Notes under the pieces: generated by a model | Database searches by the model: none | What the model was told of the DNA's origin: nothing | The model's input: the letters and a program-made list of their open reading frames with translations, nothing else | Assembly: GCA_964540415.1 (NCBI GenBank) | Contig: CAZIMM010000071.1 | Coordinates: 1 to 11,280 of the forward strand | Reading direction: 5' to 3' | Source: CAZIMM01 sp964540415 | GTDB lineage: Bacteria > Bacillota > Clostridia > Oscillospirales > Acutalibacteraceae | Length of the DNA stretch: 11,280 nt | Position numbers and translations under genes: made by a program | In this document: positions 1 through 5,434 of the stretch, in pieces | How positions within the stretch are numbered: the stretch's first letter is position 1 | Layout: the number at the start of each line of letters is the position of its first letter

Positions 1-16
1 TACTGGTCTTGTTCAT
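1..16 (-). CDS. possible 5' end of a minus-strand gene running off the left edge
   Basis: An ATG (16-14, minus) opens a frame reading M-N-K-T-S before the window ends. About ten bases upstream on the minus strand lies an AAAGGGG purine run (27-33) that could be a ribosome binding site. With only five codons visible, no product can be named, and it may be chance. If real, it would lie directly downstream of the Asn/Gln-rich gene on the same strand. Confidence 0.25.
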
Positions 17-45
17 TAAGCGGCAACCCCTTTATTAATTATGTA

Positions 46-61
46 CGGGGACTTCTCCCCG
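46..61 (-). terminator. GC-rich hairpin after the Asn/Gln-rich gene, possible weak terminator
   Basis: A perfect 6-bp inverted repeat, CGGGGA and TCCCCG with a 4-base loop, begins eight bases past the stop codon of the minus-strand gene at 70-216. On the minus strand it is followed by an AU-rich stretch (UACAUAAUUAAUAAA) but no true U-run. It may therefore be a weak terminator, an mRNA 3'-end stabiliser or an intercistronic hairpin. Confidence 0.35.
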
Positions 62-69
62 CATTAAGT

Positions 70-216
70 TTAGTTGTTCTGATTGTTGTTCTTCTGGTTC
101 TGAGCGTTCTGGTTCTGGTTGTTGTTCTTCTGGTTCTGAGCGTTCTGGTTCTGGTTGTTGTTCTGGTTGTTGTTCTGAGCGTTCTGGTTCTGGTTCTGAT
201 TTTTGTTCTCGTTCAT
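70..216 (-). CDS. 48-residue Asn/Gln-rich repeat protein, function unknown
   Basis: The protein is 26 Asn and 14 Gln out of 48 residues (83 percent), with only single Ala and Lys residues breaking the run. After a short MNENK start it consists of imperfect 12-13 residue units: NAQNNNQNNNQNQ, NAQNQKNNNQNQ and NAQNQKNNNQNN. There is no hydrophobic core, Cys, aromatic residue, signal peptide or membrane segment, so it should be hydrophilic and disordered. The frame could be extended to an ATG at 270, but the ATG at 216 is preceded by a strong AGGAG six bases away, so I place the start there. Nearly all Asn codons are AAC and Gln codons CAG. I do not recognise a family. Gamma-type small acid-soluble spore proteins are also Gln/Asn-rich repeats, but their other motifs are not visible here, so that link is speculation. 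It is divergent from nth. Confidence 0.6.
   Translation of the reverse strand: MNENKNQNQNQNAQNNNQNNNQNQNAQNQKNNNQNQNAQNQKNNNQNN
73..195. repeat. 36-bp tandem repeat inside the Asn/Gln-rich gene
   Basis: The 9-base word GTTCTGAGC recurs at 97, 133 and 172, giving periods of 36 and 39 bases. The word plus its following 15 bases (24 bases in all) is identical in all three copies. The second unit carries one extra Asn codon (GTT on the plus strand). A degenerate partial copy lies at 73-96. All length differences are multiples of three, so copy-number change would keep the reading frame. Confidence 0.85.
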
Positions 217-228
217 AGTTTTCTCCTC
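217..228 (-). promoter_or_regulatory. ribosome binding site deciding the start of the Asn/Gln-rich gene
   Basis: On the minus strand the sequence GAGGAG-AAAACT-ATG puts a near-perfect Shine-Dalgarno motif (223-228) six bases before the ATG at 216. The upstream in-frame ATG at 270 has no comparable motif. The intervening 18 codons encode an ordinary, non-repetitive stretch that looks like leader sequence. Confidence 0.7.
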
Positions 229-311
229 TTTCCGCATTGCGGCGATTGATTTGACCTCACGGTCTGACATTATTATTTGCAGCGCGGGAGAAATTATCCG
301 TCCCGGATTAT

Positions 312-340
312 TTGACTTTTCGTCGAAAATATATTAAACT
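312..340 (+). promoter_or_regulatory. candidate sigma-A promoter of nth with internal dyad
   Basis: TTGACT (312-317), a 17-base spacer and TAAACT (335-340) fit a vegetative promoter: five of six and four of six consensus matches, with ideal spacing. Transcription would begin near 347, leaving only a very short leader that starts at the AGGACGGTGA ribosome binding site. The spacer contains a perfect palindrome, TTTTCG-T-CGAAAA (317-329), positioned where a repressor could block polymerase. An overlapping TATATT (330-335) is another possible -10, but it lacks a matching -35. Confidence 0.45.
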
Positions 341-360
341 TTTCTCAGGACGGTGAAATT

Positions 361-990
361 ATGACGAAGAAAGAGATTGCGTGGTTTGCGGTTGAGGCGC
401 TTGAAAAAGAATATCCGCAGGCCGAGTGTTCACTTCACGCGGATAATCCTGTTGAGCTGATTATTGCAACACGACTCTCCGCACAGTGCACGGATGCAAG
501 GGTCAATCTTGTTACCCCGAAGCTTTTTGAAAAATACAAATCCCTTGAGGATTTTGCCGCGGCGGATATCTCCGAGCTGGAGGATATTGTGCGCCCCTGC
601 GGTTTTTATCATCTGAAGGCTGCCGACATCAAAGCAATGGCAAAAATGCTGCTTGAGGAATACGGCGGCATTGTGCCGGACAAAATTGATGAGCTGGTGC
701 GTCTGCCGGGAGTCGGAAGAAAAACCGCAAATCTGATTTGCGGCGATGTTTACAAAATGCCGGCAATTGTTGCGGACACTCACCTCATACGCATTTCCGG
801 CCGTCTCGGACTTGTGAAGACCAACGACCCGTATAAGGTTGAAATTGCCCTTCGTGAGCTTATTCCTCCGGACAAATCCAACGATTTTTGTCACCGCTGC
901 GTTATGCACGGCAGAGCTGTCTGCACGGCGCGGAAAGCAAAATGCGAGGACTGCTGTCTGAAGCGCTGCTGCAAAACCGCGCAGGAATAA
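361..990 (+). CDS. nth: endonuclease III, base-excision repair DNA glycosylase/AP lyase
   Basis: This is a 209-residue enzyme of normal family length. It removes oxidised pyrimidines from DNA and nicks the abasic site by beta-elimination. The helix-hairpin-helix lies at about 114-124 (LPGVGRKTA), with the catalytic Lys at 121 and the catalytic Asp at 139 in VADTHLIR. The C-terminal [4Fe-4S] loop is intact: Cys188-X6-Cys195-X2-Cys198-X5-Cys204, following the conserved HGRAVC. Extra cysteines (43, 80, 127, 177, 180, 199, 203) are present, but the canonical spacing is unambiguous. The ATG at 361 is preceded by AGGACGGTGA at suitable spacing, and the protein aligns from its first residues. The gene is monocistronic here: promoter-like sequence at 312-340 and a terminator directly after the stop. 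It converges on the argD end of the arginine operon. Confidence 0.96.
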   Translation: MTKKEIAWFAVEALEKEYPQAECSLHADNPVELIIATRLSAQCTDARVNLVTPKLFEKYKSLEDFAAADISELEDIVRPCGFYHLKAADIKAMAKMLLEEYGGIVPDKIDELVRLPGVGRKTANLICGDVYKMPAIVADTHLIRISGRLGLVKTNDPYKVEIALRELIPPDKSNDFCHRCVMHGRAVCTARKAKCEDCCLKRCCKTAQE

Positions 991-996
991 AAAAAT

Positions 997-1035
997 AAAC
1001 CGTATTTGAGCACTGCAACGTCTCAGATACGGTTT
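997..1035. terminator. bidirectional intrinsic terminator between nth and argD
   Basis: A 14-bp stem (997-1010 with 1022-1035, one T.G wobble) encloses an 11-base loop. On the plus strand it is followed by TTGTTTTTT, ending nth. On the minus strand the A-rich run at 988-999 becomes a U-run, ending the arginine operon. The stop codons of nth (990) and argD (1049) sit close on either side. Confidence 0.9.
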
Positions 1036-1048
1036 TTGTTTTTTAAAC

Positions 1049-2197
1049 TTATTGTGCGAGGACTTCCTCAATTACATCAAGCGCTTTTTCAAGCAGTTCC
1101 CCGGGAATGTTGAGTGCCGGAAGCAGACGGATTTTTGTTTTTGCTGTCAGCAGCANNNNNNNNNNGGAGACAACCTCTTTGGGCGGCACTGCTGTTTTTG
1201 CCCCGAGCATCAGTCCGATGCCGTCCGCGTTCTCCACGCCTCTCATTTTGCGCAGCCTTGTGAGAGCATATTCGCCTTTTTCTTTGACAGATGTCAGAAG
1301 TGCGTCATCAATGCGGTCAATGATGTTCAACGCGCCCGCCGCGCAAACCGGATTTCCGCCGAATGTTGAGCCGTGCGTACCGGGAGTCAGCGTTCCTGCA
1401 ACCTTTTCGGAGAACATTGCCGCACCAATCGGCAGGCCGCCGCCAAGCCCCTTCGCGGTTGTGACGATGTCGGGAGAAATCCCGTAGTTTTCATAGCAAT
1501 AAAGCTTTCCGGATCTGCCGTTGCCCGTTTGAACCTCATCGACAATCAGCAGGATGTCGTTTGCCTCGCAGTGAGCGGCAACAGCCCTCACATAATCCGC
1601 GTTGAGCTTGTTGACGCCGCCCTCGCCCTGAATCAGCTCGAGCAGAACCGCGCAGCAGTCGCCCGAAAGCTTTTCGAGTGTGCTTTCAATACAGTCCGGC
1701 TCCGCATAGTCAAAGCCGCCGGTGAACGGGTCAAAGAACCTGTGATATTCGTCCTGCCCTGTTGCCGCGAGAGTGGTTACGGTTCTGCCGTGAAAGCCAT
1801 GGCTCAGGGTGACAATTCTGTTTCTGTCCGCGCCGTATTTGTCAAACGAATACTTCCTCGCCGTTTTGATTGCGCATTCATTTGCCTCAGCACCGGAATT
1901 GGCAAAAAAGACCTTTTTGAGTCCCGTGCGTTCGCAGAGCTTTTCGGCAAGAAGCGTTTGGGGCAGGGTGTAATACAAGTTTGAGGTGTGCGCAACGAGC
2001 GAAAGCTGATTTTCAACAGCATTTATCCACTCACTGTCCGCTGCGCCGAAAATGTTGACGGCGATTCCGGCGGCGAGGTCAATATACTCCTTGCCGTCAA
2101 AGCCGTAAAGTAAGCTGCCTTTACCGCGCTCAATTGCCACGGGAAACCTTGCGTAAGTTCCCTCAATAAAAGCGGCGTCTCTTTCAAAAACATCCAT
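1049..2197 (-). CDS. argD: acetylornithine aminotransferase (PLP), last gene of the arginine operon
   Basis: This enzyme converts N-acetylglutamate semialdehyde to N-acetylornithine with glutamate as amino donor, and is a class-III PLP aminotransferase in the cytoplasm. Counting from the longest reading frame (TTG at 2206), visible motifs are the phosphate-binding SGAEANE (104-110), HGFHGRT around 136-142, the Asp-Glu pair VDEVQTGNGRSG (222-233), the Schiff-base lysine at 252 in TTAKGLGGGLPIGA, and HGSTFGGNP (278-286). I place the start at the ATG at 2197 (MDVFERDAAF), because GAAAGG lies about 11 bases upstream and only two bases before the TTG. A ten-N gap (1156-1165) falls in the C-terminal domain between KEVVS and LLTAKTKIRLLP. 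The frame is kept across it, but family comparison suggests about four residues too few, so the gap is probably longer than drawn. The argB stop is 27 bases upstream. Ornithine or succinyl-ornithine transaminases are close relatives, but the operon fixes the call. Confidence 0.95.
   Translation of the reverse strand: MDVFERDAAFIEGTYARFPVAIERGKGSLLYGFDGKEYIDLAAGIAVNIFGAADSEWINAVENQLSLVAHTSNLYYTLPQTLLAEKLCERTGLKKVFFANSGAEANECAIKTARKYSFDKYGADRNRIVTLSHGFHGRTVTTLAATGQDEYHRFFDPFTGGFDYAEPDCIESTLEKLSGDCCAVLLELIQGEGGVNKLNADYVRAVAAHCEANDILLIVDEVQTGNGRSGKLYCYENYGISPDIVTTAKGLGGGLPIGAAMFSEKVAGTLTPGTHGSTFGGNPVCAAGALNIIDRIDDALLTSVKEKGEYALTRLRKMRGVENADGIGLMLGAKTAVPPKEVVSXXXXLLTAKTKIRLLPALNIPGELLEKALDVIEEVLAQ
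1156..1165. other. assembly gap (10 N) inside argD
   Basis: Ten undetermined bases sit inside the argD coding region. The exact ten-base length is shared with the gap at 7218-7227, which suggests a placeholder, not a measured size. Confidence 0.95.
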
Positions 2198-2224
2198 ATA
2201 TATCAATACCTTTCAGTGCTTTTC

Positions 2225-3076
2225 TCAAAAGAACATCGTGCCGATGCCTTCGTCCGTGAGCATTTCAATGAGGATTGAGTGCGGCACTCTGCCGTCAATG
2301 ACAAACACTTTACGCACTCCGTTTTTGACAGCGTTCACGCAGCCCTCGGTTTTCGGAATCATTCCGCCGGAGATTACACCGGTTTTCAGCAGCTCGGGAT
2401 ACTGCGCAACGGATATGCTGTGAATCAGGGTTGACGAATCGTCCTTGTCGCGCAGGATTCCGCAGGTGTCCGTCATTGCAATGAAGCTTTCGGCCTTCAA
2501 CGCACAGGCGATTTCCGCAGCGGCGGTGTCGGCGTTGATGTTGTAAACATTGCCCTGCGAGTCACAGCCGACAGTTGAAACAACAGGAATATACCCGTTT
2601 GCAAAAGCTGTTTCAATCGGCTCGGTGTTTATGCCGGTGATGTCGCCGACAAAGCCCAGCTCGGGCTTCATCGCCCTGGCGGTTATCATGTGGCCGTCAA
2701 TTCCCGAAAGGCCGAGCGCTTTGCCGCCCTTGTTCTGGATGAGGTTGACAAGGTCCTTGTTCACCTTTCCGGCAAGCACCATCTGCACGATTTCGGCTGT
2801 TTCCCTGTCCGTGACGCGCAGACCGTTTGAAAAGTGCGACGGCACGTTCATGCGTTCAAGAGTCTGCGTGATTTCCGGACCGCCGCCGTGCACGAGAACT
2901 ACCTTGACACCGATGAGCGAAAGCAGAACGACATCGCCCATAACGGCGGTTTTTAACTCACCGTTGAGCATGGCGCTGCCGCCGTATTTGATTACAACCG
3001 TTTTGTTGTAATATTTTTGTATGTAAGGCAGCGCGCAGATCAGGACTTCGGCGCGCTGTGCGTTTGAAAGCTCCAT
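2225..3076 (-). CDS. argB: acetylglutamate kinase, arginine-sensitive type
   Basis: This 283-residue enzyme phosphorylates N-acetylglutamate with ATP, the second step of ornithine synthesis. Amino-acid-kinase motifs are all present: the VVIKYGGSAM strand with Lys30, the glycine-rich LVHGGGPEI (61-69), GLRVTD (85-90), NINADTAA (179-186) and ISGGMIPK (235-242). Before the kinase core there is an extra N-terminal helix of about 23 residues (SNAQRAEVLICALPYIQKYY). Arginine-sensitive hexameric kinases carry such a helix to link dimers and form the arginine site, while the insensitive E. coli enzyme lacks it. Feedback inhibition by arginine is therefore likely. The start at 3076 has GGACGG at about nine bases. 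The gene lies 22 bases after argJ and 27 before argD, with no promoter visible between, so it is probably co-transcribed. Confidence 0.96.
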   Translation of the reverse strand: MELSNAQRAEVLICALPYIQKYYNKTVVIKYGGSAMLNGELKTAVMGDVVLLSLIGVKVVLVHGGGPEITQTLERMNVPSHFSNGLRVTDRETAEIVQMVLAGKVNKDLVNLIQNKGGKALGLSGIDGHMITARAMKPELGFVGDITGINTEPIETAFANGYIPVVSTVGCDSQGNVYNINADTAAAEIACALKAESFIAMTDTCGILRDKDDSSTLIHSISVAQYPELLKTGVISGGMIPKTEGCVNAVKNGVRKVFVIDGRVPHSILIEMLTDEGIGTMFF

Positions 3077-3098
3077 AATAAATATCCGTCCTTATCCG

Positions 3099-4322
3099 TC
3101 AGGTTCTGTAATCTCCGTTTATTTTGACATAATCATACGTCAAGTCGCAGCCCCATGCGCAAGCGTCAAACGAACCGCTGTTGAGATTGACATCAATGAC
3201 AATTTCATCGCACAAAAGTATTTCCTTCGCCTTTTCCTCGGAGAAGCTGACGCCCGAGCCGTTTTTGCAAACCTCAATTGTCCCCGCCTGCGAGCTGAAG
3301 GAAACATCAACCTTGTTGACATCAATCGCCGCTCCGCAATAGCCGACAGCGCAGAGAACACGTCCCCAGTTGGCATCCGCTCCGAACATTGCGGCCTTGA
3401 CAAGGTTTGAGCAGATGACGGCCTTTGCAGCTGTCTTAGCAGCAGCCTTTTCCGCCGCGCCGGCAACCCTGCATTCGAGCAGCTTTGTCGCGCCCTCGCC
3501 GTCCTTTGCAATTGCACGGCACAACTTGAGCGTAACAGCGGCAAGAGCTTGGCAGAACGCGTCGTAATCCCCGCCGCATTCCGTGATTTTTTTGTTGCCC
3601 GCCATGCCGTTTGCAAGCACGCAGACCATGTCGTTTGTTGAGGTGTCGCCGTCAACGCTTATCATGTTGAACCGCTCGTCACAGTCCGCTTTGAGCGCCT
3701 TGCCGAGCATTTCGGGGGAGATTGCGGCATCGGTTGTGATAAACACAAGCATTGTTGCCATGTTCGGATGAATCATGCCGGAGCCCTTGGCAATACCGCC
3801 GAGCCTGCACTCCTTGCCGTCAAGCACAAAGCTCACCGCGAACTCCTTGACGACGGTGTCGGTTGTCATTATAGCCAAAGCCGCGTCCGTGCTTCCCGAA
3901 TCCGACAGCGAGGCGACAAGCTCGTTCATGCCTGCCTCAATCGGCTCCAGCGAAAACGGCAGACCGATTACGCCGGTTGATGCAACCACAACGTCACCTG
4001 CGTCGATATTCAGCGCGTCGGCGGCTGTTTTGCACATTGCGCGTGCCTTTTCCTCACCGTCGGCGTTGCAGGTGTTGGCGTTGCCGCTGTTGCAAATGAC
4101 AGCCGAAGCCTCACCGTTGAGCAGGTTTTCCTTCGTCACCGCTATCGGCGCACCCTTGACGAGATTTTGCGTATATACAGCTGCCGCAGAAGCCTTCCGC
4201 TCGCTGAGAATCAACGCAAGGTCCTTTTTTGTTTTGTTCTTTCTTATGCCGCAATGTATGCCGCCTGCCTTGAAGCCCTTTGCGGCGCACACACCGCCGT
4301 TGATGAATTGAAAATCATTCAT
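3099..4322 (-). CDS. argJ: bifunctional ornithine acetyltransferase / N-acetylglutamate synthase
   Basis: This 407-residue protein transfers the acetyl group from N-acetylornithine to glutamate, closing the acetyl cycle; bifunctional members also use acetyl-CoA to prime it. It is made as a precursor that cleaves itself at an Ala-Thr bond. The site is plain in KGSGMIHPNMATML, with the nucleophile at Thr190 giving alpha and beta chains. Other conserved pieces are SGNANTC (79-85), ASTGVIG (114-120), the TSTNDM loop (227-232), and the C-terminal YVKINGDYRT typical of the family. The frame could extend 33 codons upstream to 4421, overlapping argC, but that stretch is basic, unconserved in appearance and lacks a ribosome binding site. 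The ATG at 4322 follows AGAGGG by nine bases and matches the usual N-terminus. Sequence alone cannot prove whether the acetyl-CoA activity is present. Confidence 0.96.
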   Translation of the reverse strand: MNDFQFINGGVCAAKGFKAGGIHCGIRKNKTKKDLALILSERKASAAAVYTQNLVKGAPIAVTKENLLNGEASAVICNSGNANTCNADGEEKARAMCKTAADALNIDAGDVVVASTGVIGLPFSLEPIEAGMNELVASLSDSGSTDAALAIMTTDTVVKEFAVSFVLDGKECRLGGIAKGSGMIHPNMATMLVFITTDAAISPEMLGKALKADCDERFNMISVDGDTSTNDMVCVLANGMAGNKKITECGGDYDAFCQALAAVTLKLCRAIAKDGEGATKLLECRVAGAAEKAAAKTAAKAVICSNLVKAAMFGADANWGRVLCAVGYCGAAIDVNKVDVSFSSQAGTIEVCKNGSGVSFSEEKAKEILLCDEIVIDVNLNSGSFDACAWGCDLTYDYVKINGDYRT

Positions 4323-4369
4323 CGGATTTTTCCCTCTTTCCGAAAACCGCATCGTCCGCGGCACATTTT

Positions 4370-5311
4370 TTAAAGCTCGAGACCCGTTGTTTCGTCCAGC
4401 CCGAGCATCAGATTCATGCACTGCACAGCGGCGCCGGAAGCGCCCTTGCCGAGGTTGCAGAACCTGGAGGCAAGCAGCGGACGTTCATCGTTGCCGCCGA
4501 CAAAAATCTGCATTGTATCCTTGCCGGAGAGCGTGTTTGTATATAATCTGCCGCACATGTCGCCCGTCTCGCCGTCGCTCAGGACGGAAATCAGACGTTC
4601 ACAGGCGTAGTATTCCTCAAAGAAACGTCGCAGGCTTTCAACGCTCATTCTCTTTTTCATCAGCCTTGCGTGCAGCGGTACGCACACCGTCATTCCGGAA
4701 TAAAAATCTCCGATTATCGGGTCGAACACCGGCTTTTCGGAAAGAGAGCAGACGTGCTGCATCTCTTTGAGGTGCTTGTGCTCACCCGTCAAAGCGTATT
4801 GCGCGGGAGAATCAAGCAAAGCACTTCTGCCGCTTTCGGTATATTCCGCAATCATTTTTTTGCCTCCGCCGCTGTAGCCCGTGACCGAGTGGCAAACGAC
4901 AGGATAATCATTTCCGATTATTCCCCCGCTGACAAGCGGATAAACAATGCTGCAAAAGCCGCTTGCATGGCAGCCGGGCACGGCAATCCTTTTGCCTTGT
5001 GCAATGCTCCTTCTGTGCTCAGCCGAAAGCTCGGGGAAGCCGTAGCTCCAGCCCGCCGAGGTGCGGTGCGCCGTTGAAGTGTCAACCACGCGGACATGGG
5101 GTGCCTTCACCATCTGCTCCGCTTCAATCGCCGCCGCGTCCGGCAGGCATAAAAAGGCGATATCCGCCGCATTGAGCATTTCGCTGCGTGCGACGGAATT
5201 TTTGCGCTCGTTCTCTGAAAGCACGAGCATTTCGATATCGCTCCTGCCTGCAAGCCTGTCGGCTATGCGAAGCCCGGTTGTCCCTGCGGAGCCGTCAATA
5301 AATACCTTCAT
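4370..5311 (-). CDS. argC: N-acetyl-gamma-glutamyl-phosphate reductase, short (type 2) form
   Basis: This enzyme reduces N-acetylglutamyl phosphate to the semialdehyde with NADPH, and is the first gene of the operon. The nucleotide-binding start MKVFIDGSAGTTGL replaces the GYTGAEL-type motif of the common form. With 313 residues instead of about 345, it belongs to the less common ArgC family (type 2). The catalytic cysteine is Cys114 in AVPGCHASGF. Other conserved blocks are the VVDTSTAHR stretch (75-83), YGFPEL (90-95) and TGYSGGGKKM further on. The frame stays open to an ATG at 5377, but that would begin upstream of the predicted transcription start and contains the leader. The ATG at 5311 has GGTGAT four to five bases upstream and fits the family start. 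A short hairpin (CAAAGG and CCTTTG, 5336-5353) lies in the leader without a U-run, so I see no attenuator. Confidence 0.95.
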   Translation of the reverse strand: MKVFIDGSAGTTGLRIADRLAGRSDIEMLVLSENERKNSVARSEMLNAADIAFLCLPDAAAIEAEQMVKAPHVRVVDTSTAHRTSAGWSYGFPELSAEHRRSIAQGKRIAVPGCHASGFCSIVYPLVSGGIIGNDYPVVCHSVTGYSGGGKKMIAEYTESGRSALLDSPAQYALTGEHKHLKEMQHVCSLSEKPVFDPIIGDFYSGMTVCVPLHARLMKKRMSVESLRRFFEEYYACERLISVLSDGETGDMCGRLYTNTLSGKDTMQIFVGGNDERPLLASRFCNLGKGASGAAVQCMNLMLGLDETTGLEL

Positions 5312-5365
5312 GTTATCACCGGATTCCGAAAACTTCAAAGGAAATACCCTTTGTTTTAGGCTTCT

Positions 5366-5393
5366 ATTATACAGCATTTTTGTATAATGTCAA
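5366..5393 (-). promoter_or_regulatory. consensus sigma-A promoter of the argCJBD operon
   Basis: On the minus strand TTGACA (5393-5388), a 16-base spacer and TATAAT (5371-5366) match both consensus hexamers exactly. Transcription should start near 5359, leaving a leader of about 48 bases before argC. An 8-bp perfect inverted repeat, ATTATACA-N7-TGTATAAT (5366-5388), spans the -10, the spacer and one base of the -35. It could be an operator or just a by-product of the hexamer. Confidence 0.85.
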
Positions 5394-5395
5394 GC

Positions 5396-5434
5396 AATAT
5401 TCATTAATATTCACATTTTACTGAATAAAATTCA
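5396..5434. promoter_or_regulatory. candidate ArgR/AhrC operator upstream of argC
   Basis: On the plus strand AATATTCA occurs at 5396-5403 and 5406-5413, and AAAATTCA at 5427-5434, with spacings of 10 and 21 bases, close to whole helical turns. The last copy forms a dyad with TGAAT at 5422-5426 (TGAATAAAATTCA), one base shorter than the classical TGAAT-N4-ATTCA Arg box. The block lies just upstream of the argC -35 and overlaps the stop codon of the ABC-F gene. Arginine-dependent regulation is inferred. Confidence 0.55.

Noticed and set aside
73..195. CRISPR-like array or non-coding satellite from the regular 36-bp spacing
   Set aside because: Units are contiguous with no unique spacers, and all variation keeps the reading frame of the Asn/Gln protein, so it is a coding repeat.
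73..216. Plus-strand hydrophobic Val/Leu repeat peptide opposite the Asn/Gln gene
   Set aside because: This is the direct complement of AAC/CAG codons (GTT/CTG). No start codon with a ribosome binding site precedes it on the plus strand, whereas the minus strand has a strong one.
430..1071. Long minus-strand reading frame (213 codons) across nth
   Set aside because: It is antisense to a gene with every endonuclease III motif, has no ribosome binding site and crosses the terminator hairpin; its translation is Cys/Arg/Asn-rich shadow sequence.
1373..1984. Plus-strand reading frame (203 codons) opposite argD
   Set aside because: argD on the minus strand has complete aminotransferase motifs; the antisense frame shows no domain and no start signal.
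4323..4421. N-terminal extension of argJ by 33 residues overlapping argC
   Set aside because: The extension is antisense-like basic sequence without a ribosome binding site, while the ATG at 4322 has one and matches the family N-terminus.
5336..5353. Arginine-responsive attenuator or riboswitch in the argC leader
   Set aside because: The leader is about 48 bases with a single 6-bp hairpin, no U-run, no alternative pairing and no leader peptide rich in arginine codons.
5312..5377. N-terminal extension of argC to an ATG at 5377
   Set aside because: It would begin inside the promoter, upstream of the predicted transcription start, and the family begins at MKVFIDG.
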